Shown: positions 1 through 10,399, counted from the stretch's first letter. The stretch: DNA of 64,000 bases from Pseudomonas sp. L5B5 (GCF_020520285.1 NZ_CP084742.1:5815501-5879500); one strand, 5' to 3'. Notes: generated by a model from the sequence alone, not told the origin. Program-made: numbers and translations.

Positions 1-1256
1 CCGACGTGCGCCAGCGCTATGCCGAAGGCAAGGCCACTCGCGAAGAGTTGCTGGAATCGGAGATGAAGTCCTACCACAGCCCGGGCACCTGCACCTTCTA
101 TGGCACCGCCAACACCAACCAACTGCTGATGGAGGTCATGGGCCTGCATTTGCCCGGTTCATCCTTCGTCAATCCCAACACGCCGCTGCGCGATGCCCTG
201 ACCTTCGAGGCGGCGCAGCAAGTCACCCGCCTGACCCGGCAGAGCGGCCACTTCACGCCCATCGGTGAAATCGTCGACGAGCGTTGCCTGGTCAACTCCA
301 TCGTCGCCCTGCACGCCACAGGCGGTTCCACCAACCACACCCTGCACATGCCGGCCATCGCCCAGGCCGCGGGCATCCAGCTGACCTGGCAGGACATGGC
401 CGACCTGTCCGAGGTGGTGCCGACCCTGTCCCACGTCTATCCCAACGGCAAGGCCGACATCAACCACTTCCAGGCCGCTGGCGGCATGTCGTTCCTGATC
501 CGCGAGCTGCTGGAGGCCGGCCTGCTGCACGAGGACGTCAATACCGTGGCTGGCCGTGGCCTGAGCCGCTACACCCGGGAGCCGTTCCTGGATAACGGCA
601 AGCTGGTCTGGCGCGACGGCCCGATCGAAAGCCTCGATGAAAGCATCCTGCGTCCGGTGGCCCGGGCCTTTTCGCCGGAAGGCGGCCTGCGGGTGATGGA
701 AGGCAACCTGGGGCGCGGGGTGATGAAGGTGTCCGCCGTGGCCCCGGAGCACCAGGTCGTCGAGGCGCCTGCCGTGGTGTTCCAGGACCAGCAGGACCTG
801 GCCGATGCCTTCAAGGCGGGCCAATTGGAGAAGGACTTCGTGGCGGTGATGCGCTTCCAGGGGCCACGGTCCAACGGCATGCCCGAACTGCACAAGATGA
901 CCCCCTTCCTGGGCGTGCTGCAGGATCGTGGCTTCAAGGTGGCCCTGGTGACCGACGGGCGCATGTCCGGCGCCTCGGGCAAGATTCCGGCGGCGATCCA
1001 CGTCAGCCCCGAAGCCCAGGTCGGCGGCGCGCTGGCACGGGTACGGGACGGCGATATCATTCGTGTGGATGGCGTAAAAGGCATCCTGGAGCTTAAGGTG
1101 GACGCCGAGGAGTTCGCCGCCCGTGAGCCGGCCAAGGGGTTGCTGGGCAACAACGTCGGCACCGGTCGTGAACTCTTCGCTTTCATGCGCATGGCCTTCA
1201 GCTCGGCAGAGCAGGGCGCCAGCGCCTTTACTTCTGCCCTGGAGACGCTGAATTGA
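1..1256 (+). CDS. edd: 6-phosphogluconate dehydratase, C-terminal part (5' end outside window)
   Basis: Edd removes water from 6-phosphogluconate to give KDPG, the first committed step of the Entner-Doudoroff pathway, in the cytoplasm. About 417 residues are visible of a family length near 608, so roughly the first third is missing to the left and the reading frame is open at the window edge. The conserved [14 protein letters not shown] segment and, near the C-terminus, [20 protein letters not shown] (the dihydroxyacid/phosphogluconate dehydratase signature) are intact. The stop TGA overlaps the TTG start of glk, so the two genes are translationally coupled. Partner enzymes Zwf, Pgl and Eda are encoded 13-16 kb further on. 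The promoter is not in the window. Confidence 0.96.
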   Translation, partial: DVRQRYAEGKATREELLESEMKSYHSPGTCTFYGTANTNQLLMEVMGLHLPGSSFVNPNTPLRDALTFEAAQQVTRLTRQSGHFTPIGEIVDERCLVNSIVALHATGGSTNHTLHMPAIAQAAGIQLTWQDMADLSEVVPTLSHVYPNGKADINHFQAAGGMSFLIRELLEAGLLHEDVNTVAGRGLSRYTREPFLDNGKLVWRDGPIESLDESILRPVARAFSPEGGLRVMEGNLGRGVMKVSAVAPEHQVVEAPAVVFQDQQDLADAFKAGQLEKDFVAVMRFQGPRSNGMPELHKMTPFLGVLQDRGFKVALVTDGRMSGASGKIPAAIHVSPEAQVGGALARVRDGDIIRVDGVKGILELKVDAEEFAAREPAKGLLGNNVGTGRELFAFMRMAFSSAEQGASAFTSALETLN

Positions 1257-2203
1257 AACTGGCCCTGGTCGGTGACATCGGAGGCACCAACGCGCGGTTC
1301 GCGTTGTGGAAAGACCAACAGCTGGACGCGATCCAGGTTCATGCGACCGCGGACTACAGCTGCCCGGAGGACGCCATCAAGGCTTACCTGCAGGAACAGG
1401 GTATCGCCCTGGGCGCGGTGGGATCGGTATGCCTGTCGGTGGCCGGCCCGGTCAGCGGCGACGAGTTTCGCTTCACCAACAATCACTGGCGCCTGAATCG
1501 CCAGGCGTTCTGCCAGGCCTTGCAGGTCGAGCGCCTGCTGCTGGTCAACGATTTCTCGGCCATGGCCCTGGGCATGACCCGGCTGCAACCGGATGAGTAC
1601 CGGGTGGTCTGCCAAGGCACTGCCGAGCCGCTGCGCCCGGCGGTGGTGATCGGCCCGGGCACGGGCCTCGGGGTAGGGACTTTGCTGAGCCTGGCCGATG
1701 GCCGCTACCTGGCTCTGCCGGGTGAGGGTGGCCATGTCGACCTGCCCTTGAGCAGTCACCGGGAAACCCAGCTCTGGCAGCACATCCATGACGAGATCGG
1801 CCATGTCAGCGCCGAGACCGCCCTCAGTGGCGGCGGCCTGCCGCGGGTGTACCGGGCGATCTGCGCGGTGGACGGCCATGAGCCGCGCCTGGACACCCCC
1901 GAGGCGATTACCGCTGCGGGCCTGGCCGGCGACCCCATCGCCCGGGAGGTGCTGGAGCAGTTCAGTTGCTGGCTGGGCCGGGTCGCCGGCAACAACGTGC
2001 TGACCACCGGCGGCCGGGGCGGGGTGTACATCGTCGGCGGAGTGATCCCGCGGTTTGCCGACTTTTTCATCCAGAGCGGCTTTGCCAAGAGCTTCGCCGA
2101 CAAGGGCTGCATGAGCGACTACTTCAAGGGCATCCCGGTGTGGCTGGTGACCGCACCCTATTCTGGGCTGACCGGCGCCGGCGTGGCCCTGGAGCAGGCA
2201 TAA
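1253..2203 (+). CDS. glk: glucokinase (TTG start)
   Basis: Cytoplasmic glucokinase makes glucose-6-phosphate from glucose delivered by the Gts transporter. The 316-residue protein begins [19 protein letters not shown], where DIGGTN (residues 8-13) is the phosphate-binding motif of bacterial Glk. [11 protein letters not shown] carries the expected active-site aspartate and GPGTGLG follows further on. The start is TTG at 1253, overlapping the edd stop, with GGAG at 1241-1244 eight bases upstream. No nearby ATG would keep the conserved N-terminus. Length matches the E. coli type Glk family (about 320 residues). It lies in an edd-glk-gltR-gtrS run. Confidence 0.96.
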   Translation: MKLALVGDIGGTNARFALWKDQQLDAIQVHATADYSCPEDAIKAYLQEQGIALGAVGSVCLSVAGPVSGDEFRFTNNHWRLNRQAFCQALQVERLLLVNDFSAMALGMTRLQPDEYRVVCQGTAEPLRPAVVIGPGTGLGVGTLLSLADGRYLALPGEGGHVDLPLSSHRETQLWQHIHDEIGHVSAETALSGGGLPRVYRAICAVDGHEPRLDTPEAITAAGLAGDPIAREVLEQFSCWLGRVAGNNVLTTGGRGGVYIVGGVIPRFADFFIQSGFAKSFADKGCMSDYFKGIPVWLVTAPYSGLTGAGVALEQA

Positions 2204-2241
2204 TCGTCCTCCATTCATGACAACAACAAAGGACGGCATGG

Positions 2242-2973
2242 GTGACTTCAGTCAGTAGGTCGATCTTGTTGGTCGACGACGATCAGGAAATCCGCGAGCT
2301 GCTGGAAACCTACCTCAGCCGCTGTGGTTTCCAGGTGCGCAGCACGGCCGATGGCGCGGGTTTTCGCCAGGCGCTGAACGAGGCGCCCAGCGACCTGGTG
2401 ATCCTCGATGTGATGCTGCCCGACGAAGACGGTTTCAGCCTGTGCCGCTGGATTCGCCAGCACCCCAAGCGCAGCCAGGTGCCGATCATCATGCTCACCG
2501 CCAGCTCCGACGAGGCCGACCGGGTCATCGGCCTGGAGCTGGGGGCCGATGACTATCTGGGCAAGCCGTTCAGCCCCCGCGAGCTGCAGGCGCGGATCAA
2601 GGCCCTGCTGCGCCGCGCGCAGTTCGTCCAGGAGCGGGTGGCGGGCGAGGTGCTGTGCTTCGATGAATGGCGCCTGGACGTGATCAGCCATCGCTTGTTC
2701 CACGTCGATGGCGAAGAGGTCATCCTCTCCGGCGCCGATTTCGCCCTGCTCAAGCTGTTCCTCGACCATCCCCAGGAAATCCTCGATCGCGACACCATCG
2801 GCAACGCTACTCGCGGACGCGACCTGATGCCCCTGGATCGCATCGTCGACATGGCCGTCAGCCGTCTGCGCCAGCGCCTGCGGGACACGGAAAAACCCCC
2901 GCGGCTGATCCGTACGGTGCGGGGCAGCGGTTACCAGTTGGCGGCCAATGTGGTGGCCGGCAATGGTCACTGA
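2242..2973 (+). CDS. gltR: GltR-type response regulator of glucose uptake (OmpR family)
   Basis: 243-residue OmpR/PhoB-type regulator. The receiver domain (about 7-120) has the acidic pocket DDD at 12-14, phospho-acceptor Asp56 in LVILDVMLP and the conserved Lys108 in GKPFSP. The C-terminal winged helix (about 140-235) ends in [12 protein letters not shown]. In Pseudomonas the orthologue GltR-2, with GtrS, activates the gts glucose transporter genes, which follow here. The start is GTG at 2242, eight bases after AAAGGA at 2228-2233. An ATG at 2238 lies in another frame and stops after six codons. The end overlaps the gtrS start, as expected for a two-component pair. Confidence 0.93.
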   Translation: MTSVSRSILLVDDDQEIRELLETYLSRCGFQVRSTADGAGFRQALNEAPSDLVILDVMLPDEDGFSLCRWIRQHPKRSQVPIIMLTASSDEADRVIGLELGADDYLGKPFSPRELQARIKALLRRAQFVQERVAGEVLCFDEWRLDVISHRLFHVDGEEVILSGADFALLKLFLDHPQEILDRDTIGNATRGRDLMPLDRIVDMAVSRLRQRLRDTEKPPRLIRTVRGSGYQLAANVVAGNGH

Positions 2974-4432
2974 GACCCTGCGCAGGGTATTGCCACGGGT
3001 GCCGATGCCCCGTTCGCTGTTGGGGCGGATGCTGTTGCTGACGCTGTTGGCGGTGCTGCTGGCCCAGGCCCTGTCCAGCGTGATCTGGGTCTCGCAGCTG
3101 CGGGCCACCCAGCTCGAAGGCCTGGTGACCAGTGCTCGCAGCCTGGCCCACTCGATGACGGCCAGCGTCAGTTATCTGCGTTCGTTGCCGGTGGCGTACC
3201 GCCCGCTGGTGCTCGACCAGTTACGCAGCATGGGCGGCACCCGGTTTGTCGTGACCCTCAACGACAAGCCCTTGGACATGCAGCTATTGCCGGTCACGCC
3301 GCGCAAGGAGGCGGTATTGCGGGCGGTGGAACAGGTGCTGCGCCAGTCCCTGGGTACGGATGCGGATATTTCCGTGACCTTCGTACGGCCCGATGACCTG
3401 CGGATCTTCAATGGCGGCCTGAAGCTCGACGAACTGCCGCGCTCCTGGGCCCACTACGCCCTCACCCTGGAACCGGTGAACCCGCCGGTGCTGGTGACCC
3501 AGATCCAGATGGCCCCGGGCGAGTGGCTGTACATCGCCTCATTGCTGCCTGAACCCTATACCAGCCTCGAAGAGCAGGGCCTGCCGGCGCAGCAGGTGTG
3601 GTTCATCCTGCTGACCAGCAGTTTCCTGCTGCTGTTCATCGGCCTGCTGGTGCACTGGCAGAGCCGGCCCCTCAAGCGCCTGGCCCGGGCGGCCCGGGAG
3701 CTGTCCCTGGGGGCCGATGTACAGCCGGTGGCACTGGGCGGTGGCAGTGAAGTGGTGGAGGTGGGGCGGGCCTTCAACAGCATGCGCGAGCGCATCAGTC
3801 GCTACCTGACCGAGCGCAGCCAACTGTTCAGCGCCATCTCCCACGACTTGCGCACCCCCATCACCCGCCTGCGCCTGCGTGTCGAGCTGCTGGAGGACGA
3901 ACAGCTGCAAGTCAAGTTCGGCCGCGACCTGGACGAGCTGGAGTTGCTGGTCAAGGGCGCACTGCAGTGCGTCAAGGACACCGATATCCACGAGAACATC
4001 GAGCCGGTGGACCTCAACCAGGTACTCGATTGCCTGGTGGAGCCCTACCTGGCGCCCAGCGGCAACGGGCGAGTGACCCAGCAGGGCCGGGCCCTGGCCA
4101 GTTATCCGGGCAAGCCCCTGGCGCTCAAGCGCTGCATGGGCAACCTGATCGACAACGCCCTCAAGTACGGGCAGAACGCCCACCTGCACATCGAAGACGA
4201 CGCCAGTGCCTTCATCCTGCATGTGGACGATGAGGGCCCTGGTGTGCCCGAGCAGCGGCTGGAGCAGGTCTTCGAACCGCACTTTCGCCTGGCCGGCCAG
4301 CAGCAGGGCTACGGCCTGGGCCTGGGCATCGCCCGCAACATCGCCCACAGCCATGGTGGCGAAGTCAGCCTGCAGAACCTGCGCGAAGGCGGCCTGCGCG
4401 TGACCCTGTACCTGCCTCGTTCCGCGGACTGA
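2963..4432 (+). CDS. gtrS: GtrS-type sensor histidine kinase
   Basis: Inner-membrane histidine kinase paired with GltR. TM1 is around residues 15-40 (GRMLLLTLLAVLLAQALSSV). A periplasmic sensor region of about 170 residues is followed by TM2 (VWFILLTSSFLLLFIGLLVH), a HAMP linker, the H-box SHDLRTPITRLRL (phospho-His at about residue 294) and an ATPase domain with DNALKYG, DEGPGVP and GYGLGLGIARN. In Pseudomonas GtrS senses 2-ketogluconate and 6-phosphogluconate. The start is uncertain: ATG 2963 gives 489 residues, ATG 2948 gives 494, and ATG 3008 is also possible. It overlaps gltR and is the last gene before a REP pair. Confidence 0.92.
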   Translation: MVTETLRRVLPRVPMPRSLLGRMLLLTLLAVLLAQALSSVIWVSQLRATQLEGLVTSARSLAHSMTASVSYLRSLPVAYRPLVLDQLRSMGGTRFVVTLNDKPLDMQLLPVTPRKEAVLRAVEQVLRQSLGTDADISVTFVRPDDLRIFNGGLKLDELPRSWAHYALTLEPVNPPVLVTQIQMAPGEWLYIASLLPEPYTSLEEQGLPAQQVWFILLTSSFLLLFIGLLVHWQSRPLKRLARAARELSLGADVQPVALGGGSEVVEVGRAFNSMRERISRYLTERSQLFSAISHDLRTPITRLRLRVELLEDEQLQVKFGRDLDELELLVKGALQCVKDTDIHENIEPVDLNQVLDCLVEPYLAPSGNGRVTQQGRALASYPGKPLALKRCMGNLIDNALKYGQNAHLHIEDDASAFILHVDDEGPGVPEQRLEQVFEPHFRLAGQQQGYGLGLGIARNIAHSHGGEVSLQNLREGGLRVTLYLPRSAD

Positions 4433-4449
4433 ACAACTCTTCTCCTCCT

Positions 4450-4528
4450 GTAGCAGCGAGGTTTGCCTGCGAAGCGTCATGCCTGGCACGGCGCGTTATC
4501 GTTCATCGCGAGCAAGCTTCGCTCCTAC
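4450..4528. repeat. REP pair (REPIN) downstream of gtrS
   Basis: Two inverted REP arms flank a short spacer. The left arm starts GTAGCAGCGAGGTTTGCC at 4450; the right arm is CGCGAGCAAGCTTCGCTCCTAC at 4507-4528. The right half (GCGTTATCGTTCATCG then the arm) recurs nearly identically at 43102-43137, so these are copies of one subfamily. It lies between gtrS and the promoter module of the next gene. Confidence 0.85.
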
Positions 4529-4544
4529 CGGCGTCCGGTTGTTT

Positions 4545-4610
4545 GTCACGGCCTGGTGACATTTGCCGTGTGCTTCGTTACCTGGGGCGAACATCGGCTT
4601 GATTAGACTC
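4545..4610 (+). promoter_or_regulatory. candidate GltR-dependent promoter, copy 1
   Basis: GTCAC (4545), GTGAC (4556) and GTTACC (4577) are followed by TAGACT at 4604, a plausible -10 element. The same four elements with the same spacing (11, 21 and 27 bases) recur before gtsA at 5899-5964. GTTACC sits about where a -35 would be, and there is no good -35 sequence, which fits an activator-dependent promoter. GTnAC-type half-sites spaced by one or two helical turns suit an OmpR-family activator, and gltR is encoded just upstream. Assignment to GltR is inference. Confidence 0.6.
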
Positions 4611-4642
4611 AAGCCTTCGACAAGAACAACAACAGGTCGCCC

Positions 4643-5902
4643 ATGGAACCTCTCTCCCTGCCGTTCAGCAGTTGGCTGAACGCTCCCGCCCATCACCACT
4701 GGCTGGCCGCCGAGGGTCTGCGCCTGCTGGACTTCGCCAAGGCCTCGCGACTTGCCGAGGGCTTCGGCAACCTGGATGCCCGGGGTTGCCTGCCCGCTGG
4801 CGCCCTGGCTGAAACCATGAATACCGCCCGCATGACCCACAGCTTTGCCATGGCCCATGTCCAGGGCCTGCCGGGGTTTGCCGACCTGGTGGATCACGGC
4901 ATCGCCGCCCTGGCAGGTCCCCTGCGCGACGCCGAGCACGGTGGCTGGTTCGCCATGGCCGGCCAGGCGGACGGCAGTGGCATCAAGGCGGCTTACCTGC
5001 ACGCTTTCGTCGCCCTGGCCGCAAGCTCGGCAGTGGTGGCCCGGCGCCCTGGAGCCGAGGCCTTGCTGGAAGAGGCGATCGGCATCATCGAGGCGCATTT
5101 CTGGAGCGAGCACGAGGGGGCGATGATCGAGTCCTTCAGCCGTGACTGGAGCGAGCAGGAAGCCTATCGCGGGGCCAACAGCAACATGCACGCTACCGAA
5201 GCCTTCCTCGCCCTGGCCGATGTCACCCAGGACCCGCGCTGGCTGAACCGGGCGTTGCGGATCGCCGAGCGACTGATCCATGGGCATGCCGCCGCCAACG
5301 ATTTCATGGTGGTCGAGCATTTCGACCTCCAGTGGCAACCCTTGCGCGACTACAACCGGGACTTCCCCGCCGATGGTTTCCGCCCCTTCGGCACCACGCC
5401 GGGCCACGGTTTCGAATGGGCACGCTTGCTGCTGCACCTGGAGGCTTCGCGGGTCCAGGCCGGAATGCTGACCCCTGGCTGGCTGGTGCTGGACGCCCAG
5501 CGCCTGTTCGAGAGCAACTGCCGCAACGGCTGGAACGTGGATGGTGCCCCAGGCATCGTCTACACCCTGGACTGGGAAAACCGCCCTGTGGTGCGCCAGC
5601 GCCTGCACTGGACTCACGCCGAGGCCAGCGCCGCCGCCAGCGCTCTGCTCAGGCGCACCGCAGAGGAGCGCTACGAGACCTGGTACCGGCGTTTCTGGGA
5701 GTTCTGCGACGTGCAGTTCATCGATCGCGAGTTCGGCAGCTGGCACCACGAACTGGGTCTGGACAACCGTCCTGCGGCAGAAATCTGGGGCGGCAAGCCG
5801 GATCTTTATCACGCCTGGCAGGCCGTGCTGATTCCGCGCCTGCCCCTGGCGCCGAGCATGGCCTCGGCCCTGGCCCAGGGCTCTGTTTCGGGGACTGTGT
5901 AA
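4643..5902 (+). CDS. AGE-family sugar epimerase/isomerase (mannose isomerase-like)
   Basis: 419-residue cytoplasmic protein of the N-acylglucosamine 2-epimerase (alpha/alpha six-barrel) family. It has typical histidine-containing segments: NSNMHATEAFLAL, RPFGTTPGHGFEWARLLL and RLHWTHAEASAAASAL. Members of this family interconvert mannose and fructose, cellobiose and its epimer, or related free sugars. A mannose/fructose isomerase is the closest guess, but the substrate cannot be read from sequence. It lies between gtrS and gtsA and carries its own copy of the gtsA-type promoter module, so it is probably induced with glucose uptake. ATG 4643 lies 33 bases after the -10 candidate, with CAGGTCGCCC upstream giving only a weak ribosome site. 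Confidence 0.85.
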   Translation: MEPLSLPFSSWLNAPAHHHWLAAEGLRLLDFAKASRLAEGFGNLDARGCLPAGALAETMNTARMTHSFAMAHVQGLPGFADLVDHGIAALAGPLRDAEHGGWFAMAGQADGSGIKAAYLHAFVALAASSAVVARRPGAEALLEEAIGIIEAHFWSEHEGAMIESFSRDWSEQEAYRGANSNMHATEAFLALADVTQDPRWLNRALRIAERLIHGHAAANDFMVVEHFDLQWQPLRDYNRDFPADGFRPFGTTPGHGFEWARLLLHLEASRVQAGMLTPGWLVLDAQRLFESNCRNGWNVDGAPGIVYTLDWENRPVVRQRLHWTHAEASAAASALLRRTAEERYETWYRRFWEFCDVQFIDREFGSWHHELGLDNRPAAEIWGGKPDLYHAWQAVLIPRLPLAPSMASALAQGSVSGTV

Positions 5903-5964
5903 CCATGCGGTGACATTTCTCCATCGCTTCGTTACCCGGGCGCTGGACTAGGCTGTTTAGACTC
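5899..5964 (+). promoter_or_regulatory. candidate GltR-dependent gtsA promoter, copy 2
   Basis: GTAAC (5899), GTGAC (5910), GTTACC (5931) and TAGACT (5958) repeat the module before the epimerase gene with identical element-to-element distances. GGTGACATTT and GCTTCGTTACC are shared outright between the copies, while the stretches between them diverge. It begins inside the last codons of the epimerase gene and ends 55 bases before gtsA. The first half-site pair (GTAAC-N6-GTGAC) is an imperfect inverted repeat. Confidence 0.62.
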
Positions 5965-6018
5965 GTTTGCAGCGCAAGCACCAGACTTGCATGCATAACA
6001 ACAAGAAAGGTACTTCAG

Positions 6019-7311
6019 ATGAATGCGATTTCTCGCCTCGCCACTGTCATTTCCCTTGCCTCCCTGTTTCCCCTGAGCGCCCTGGCTGCCGACTCCAAAG
6101 GTTCCGTGGAAGTGGTCCACTGGTGGACGTCGGGTGGCGAAAAAGCCGCGGTCGATGTCCTCAAGGCCCAGGTGGAGAAAGATGGCTTCACCTGGAAGGA
6201 TGGCGCCGTGGCCGGCGGTGGCGGTTCCACCGCGATGACCGTGCTCAAGAGCCGTGCGGTGGCCGGCAACCCGCCCGGTGTCGCGCAGATCAAGGGGCCG
6301 GACATCCAGGAGTGGGGCAGCACCGGCCTGCTCAGCACCGATACCCTCAAGGACGTGGCCAAGAGCGAGAACTGGGACGGCCTGCTCTCGTCCAAGGTGG
6401 CCAACACCGTCAAGTACGAAGGTGACTATGTCGCCGTACCGGTGAACATCCACCGGGTCAACTGGCTGTGGATCAACCCCGAGGTGTTCAAGAAGGCCGG
6501 GATCGACAAGGCGCCCACCACCCTCGAAGAGTTCTATGCCGCCGGCGACAAGCTCAAGGCTGCCGGTTTCATTGCCCTGGCCCACGGTGGCCAGCCATGG
6601 CAGGACAGCACCGTGTTCGAGGACGTGGTGCTCTCGGTCATGGGCGCCGATGGCTACAAGAAATCCCTGGTGGACCTGGACCAGAAGACCCTTTCGGGTG
6701 CACAAATGACCAAGGTCTTCGCCGAGCTGAAGAAGCTTTCCGGCTACATGGACCCCAACCGCGCCGGGCGTGACTGGAACATCGCTGCTGCGGATGTGAT
6801 CAACGGCAAGGCCGGCATGCAGATGATGGGCGACTGGGCCAAGAGCGAATGGACCGCGGCCAAGAAGGTGGCCGGCAAGGATTACCAGTGCGTGCCGTTC
6901 CCGGGTACCGACAAGGCCTTCACCTACAACATCGATTCGTTGGCAGTGTTCAAGCTCAAGGCCGATCGCAAGGGCGATATCGCCGCCCAGCAAGACCTGG
7001 CCAAGGTTGCCCTGGGCAAGGACTTCCAGAAAGTCTTCAGCATCAACAAGGGCTCCATCCCGGTGCGTACCGACATGCTCAACGACATGAGTGCCGAAGG
7101 TTTCGACTCCTGTGCCCAGGCGGCGGCCAAGGACTTCCTGGCGGACGAGAAGACCGGCGGCCTGCAGCCGAGCATGGCGCACAACATGGCCACCTCCCTG
7201 GCGGTGCAGGGCGCGATCTTCGATGTGGTGACCAACTTCATGAACGACAAGGATGCGGACCCGGCCAAGGCCAGTGCGCAACTGGCGTCGGCGGTCAAGG
7301 CCGCGCAGTGA
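6019..7311 (+). CDS. gtsA: glucose ABC transporter periplasmic binding protein
   Basis: 430-residue family 1 solute-binding protein. A Sec signal peptide ([17 protein letters not shown]...) ends in ALA at 21-23, with mature protein from about Ala24. The mature chain opens with [22 protein letters not shown], typical of sugar-binding proteins. [13 protein letters not shown] and [12 protein letters not shown] are typical of glucose/mannose binders. It captures glucose in the periplasm and feeds GtsB/GtsC/GtsD. It sits downstream of the candidate GltR promoter. A ten-base-pair hairpin and a REP pair follow the stop codon, so the 3' end of its message is probably protected and the protein made in excess over the membrane parts. 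Confidence 0.95.
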   Translation: MNAISRLATVISLASLFPLSALAADSKGSVEVVHWWTSGGEKAAVDVLKAQVEKDGFTWKDGAVAGGGGSTAMTVLKSRAVAGNPPGVAQIKGPDIQEWGSTGLLSTDTLKDVAKSENWDGLLSSKVANTVKYEGDYVAVPVNIHRVNWLWINPEVFKKAGIDKAPTTLEEFYAAGDKLKAAGFIALAHGGQPWQDSTVFEDVVLSVMGADGYKKSLVDLDQKTLSGAQMTKVFAELKKLSGYMDPNRAGRDWNIAAADVINGKAGMQMMGDWAKSEWTAAKKVAGKDYQCVPFPGTDKAFTYNIDSLAVFKLKADRKGDIAAQQDLAKVALGKDFQKVFSINKGSIPVRTDMLNDMSAEGFDSCAQAAAKDFLADEKTGGLQPSMAHNMATSLAVQGAIFDVVTNFMNDKDADPAKASAQLASAVKAAQ

Positions 7312-7317
7312 GGCCTG

Positions 7318-7339
7318 GGCCGCAGGCGTGCCTGCGGCC
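7318..7339 (+). promoter_or_regulatory. strong hairpin directly after gtsA
   Basis: A perfect ten-base-pair stem: GGCCGCAGGC at 7318-7327, GT loop, GCCTGCGGCC at 7330-7339. It begins seven bases after the gtsA stop codon. No T-run follows, so it is more likely a message-stabilising or partial-termination structure than a full terminator. Confidence 0.7.
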
Positions 7340-7360
7340 ATTCCCGAAACGCTCTCCCTG

Positions 7361-7449
7361 GTAGGAGCGAGGCTTGCCCGCGAAGGTGGTGCATCGGTCG
7401 GTATCGACTTGAGTGTCGGTGCCCATTCGCGGGCGAGCCTCGCTCCTAC
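7361..7449. repeat. REP pair (REPIN) between gtsA and gtsB
   Basis: The left arm is 24 bases from 7361 (GTAGGAGCGAGGCTTGCCCG...). The right arm, 7426-7449, is its reverse complement with one mismatch, across a 41-base spacer. It lies inside the gtsABCD operon, between the binding-protein gene and the first permease gene, like the REP between malE and malF in E. coli. Confidence 0.9.
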
Positions 7450-7481
7450 GGATACTCACTCTTTCACACTGGATTATCCCC

Positions 7482-8390
7482 ATGAGCTCTGTGGCGGTTT
7501 TCAGCAAAGCCTCGCCGTTGGATGCCTTGCAGCGCTGGTTGCCCAAGCTGGTGCTCGCGCCCAGCATGGTGATCGTGCTGGTGGGCTTCTATGGCTACAT
7601 CATCTGGACCTTCATTCTGTCCTTCACCAACTCCAGCTTCATGCCGAGCTACAAATGGGTCGGCCTGCAGCAGTACCTGCGGCTGATGGACAACGACCGC
7701 TGGTGGGTGGCAAGCAAGAACCTCGCGCTGTTCGGTGGCCTGTTCATTGGCATCAGCCTGGTGCTGGGGGTATTCCTCGCCGTGCTGCTGGACCAGCGCA
7801 TTCGCAAGGAAGGCTTTATCCGCACCGTCTACCTGTACCCCATGGCGCTGTCGATGATCGTTACCGGCACCGCCTGGAAATGGCTGCTCAACCCGGGCCT
7901 GGGGCTGGACAAGATGCTGCGCGACTGGGGCTGGGAAGGCTTCCGCCTGGATTGGCTGGTGGACCAGGACCGGGTGGTCTACTGCCTGGTGATCGCCGCC
8001 GTGTGGCAGGCCTCGGGGTTCGTCATGGCGATGTTCCTGGCGGGCTTGCGCGGTGTCGACCAGTCGATCATTCGCGCGGCCCAGGTCGACGGCGCGAGCC
8101 TGCCGACCATCTACCTGAAGATCGTCCTGCCGAGCCTGCGTCCGGTGTTCTTCAGCGCCTTCATGATCCTGGCGCATATCGCGATCAAGAGCTTCGACCT
8201 GGTGGCGGCGATGACCGCCGGTGGCCCTGGCTACTCTTCCGACCTGCCGGCGATGTTCATGTATTCCTTCACCTTCAGCCGTGGCCAGATGGGCATCGGT
8301 TCGGCCAGCGCCATGCTGATGCTGGGCGCCGTGCTGATCATCCTGGTGCCGTACCTGTATTCCGAACTGCGGGGCAAACGCCATGACTGA
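7482..8390 (+). CDS. gtsB: glucose ABC transporter permease
   Basis: 302-residue inner-membrane permease of the MalF/carbohydrate type, about six membrane spans. The first is LVLAPSMVIVLVGFYGYIIWTF. The EAA loop that docks the ATPase is visible as IIRAAQVDGASLPTIYLKIVLP. ATG 7482 was chosen because the open frame upstream to 7413 translates the REP arm and is not protein-like. The stop overlaps the gtsC start by eight bases. It pairs with GtsC to form the channel and with GtsD as ATPase. Confidence 0.94.
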   Translation: MSSVAVFSKASPLDALQRWLPKLVLAPSMVIVLVGFYGYIIWTFILSFTNSSFMPSYKWVGLQQYLRLMDNDRWWVASKNLALFGGLFIGISLVLGVFLAVLLDQRIRKEGFIRTVYLYPMALSMIVTGTAWKWLLNPGLGLDKMLRDWGWEGFRLDWLVDQDRVVYCLVIAAVWQASGFVMAMFLAGLRGVDQSIIRAAQVDGASLPTIYLKIVLPSLRPVFFSAFMILAHIAIKSFDLVAAMTAGGPGYSSDLPAMFMYSFTFSRGQMGIGSASAMLMLGAVLIILVPYLYSELRGKRHD

Positions 8391-9228
8391 TTCGCTCGCC
8401 CGGCCGCGCCTGAATTTCAGCCGGCTCGCCATCTACGCCACGCTGCTGCTGGCGGCGGCGGTGTACCTGATACCGCTGGTGGTGATGCTACTCACCAGCT
8501 TCAAGACGCCCGAGGACATCCGCACCGGCAACCTTTTGAGCTGGCCCCAGGTGGTCGACGGCATCGGCTGGATCAAGGCCTGGGACACCGTGGGCGGCTA
8601 CTTCTGGAATTCGGTGAAGATCACCGTGCCGGCGGTGCTGATCTCCACCTTCATCGGTGCCATGAACGGCTACGTGCTGTCGATGTGGCGCTTTCGCGGC
8701 TCGCAGCTGTTCTTCGGCCTGCTGCTGTTCGGCTGTTTCCTGCCGTTCCAGACCGTGCTGCTGCCGGCCTCGTTCACCCTCGGTCAGTTCGGCCTGGCCA
8801 ACACCACCACCGGCCTGGTGCTGGTGCATGTGGTCTACGGCCTGGCCTTCACCACACTGTTCTTTCGCAACTACTACGTCAGCGTGCCGGATGCCCTGGT
8901 CAAGGCGGCGCGCCTGGACGGAGCGGGGTTCTTCACCATCTTCGGCAAGATCCTGCTGCCGATGTCGGTGCCGATCATCATGGTGTGCCTGATCTGGCAG
9001 TTCACCCAGATCTGGAACGATTTCCTGTTCGGCGTGGTGTTTGCCAGCGGCGACGCGCAACCGATCACCGTGGCCCTGAACAACCTGGTCAACACCAGCA
9101 CCGGGGTCAAGGAATACAACGTTGACATGGCGGCGGCGATGATCGCCGGGCTGCCGACACTGCTGGTGTACATCTTCGCCGGCAAGTATTTCCTGCGCGG
9201 GCTGACGTCCGGCGCGGTCAAGGGGTAA
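8383..9228 (+). CDS. gtsC: glucose ABC transporter permease
   Basis: 281-residue permease of the MalG type, with six predicted spans. The first is LAIYATLLLAAAVYLIPLVVMLLTSF, followed by the usual FKTPEDI. The EAA loop is LVKAARLDGAGFFTIFGKILLPMSVP, followed by QIWNDFLFGVVF. It forms the inner-membrane channel with GtsB. It starts inside the end of gtsB and is followed three bases later by gtsD, so the operon is tightly coupled. Confidence 0.94.
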   Translation: MTDSLARPRLNFSRLAIYATLLLAAAVYLIPLVVMLLTSFKTPEDIRTGNLLSWPQVVDGIGWIKAWDTVGGYFWNSVKITVPAVLISTFIGAMNGYVLSMWRFRGSQLFFGLLLFGCFLPFQTVLLPASFTLGQFGLANTTTGLVLVHVVYGLAFTTLFFRNYYVSVPDALVKAARLDGAGFFTIFGKILLPMSVPIIMVCLIWQFTQIWNDFLFGVVFASGDAQPITVALNNLVNTSTGVKEYNVDMAAAMIAGLPTLLVYIFAGKYFLRGLTSGAVKG

Positions 9229-9231
9229 GGC

Positions 9232-10392
<1,161 letters not shown>

Positions 10393-10399
10393 ATCCGTG

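Noticed and set aside
569..2239. Long minus-strand open frame (about 556 codons) opposite edd and glk
   Set aside because: It is opposite two certain genes and its protein is Arg/Ala/His-rich low-quality sequence, as expected from third-position GC bias.
2238..2258. Six-codon frame from ATG 2238 overlapping the gltR start, possible leader peptide
   Set aside because: Too short to support; the ribosome site is better spaced for GTG 2242, so it is probably chance.
4496..5812. Minus-strand frame of about 438 codons opposite the epimerase gene
   Set aside because: The plus-strand protein is a clear AGE-family member; the mirror frame runs through a REP arm.
7413..7481. N-terminal extension of gtsB
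   Set aside because: It translates a REP arm; ATG 7482 gives the expected permease N-terminus.
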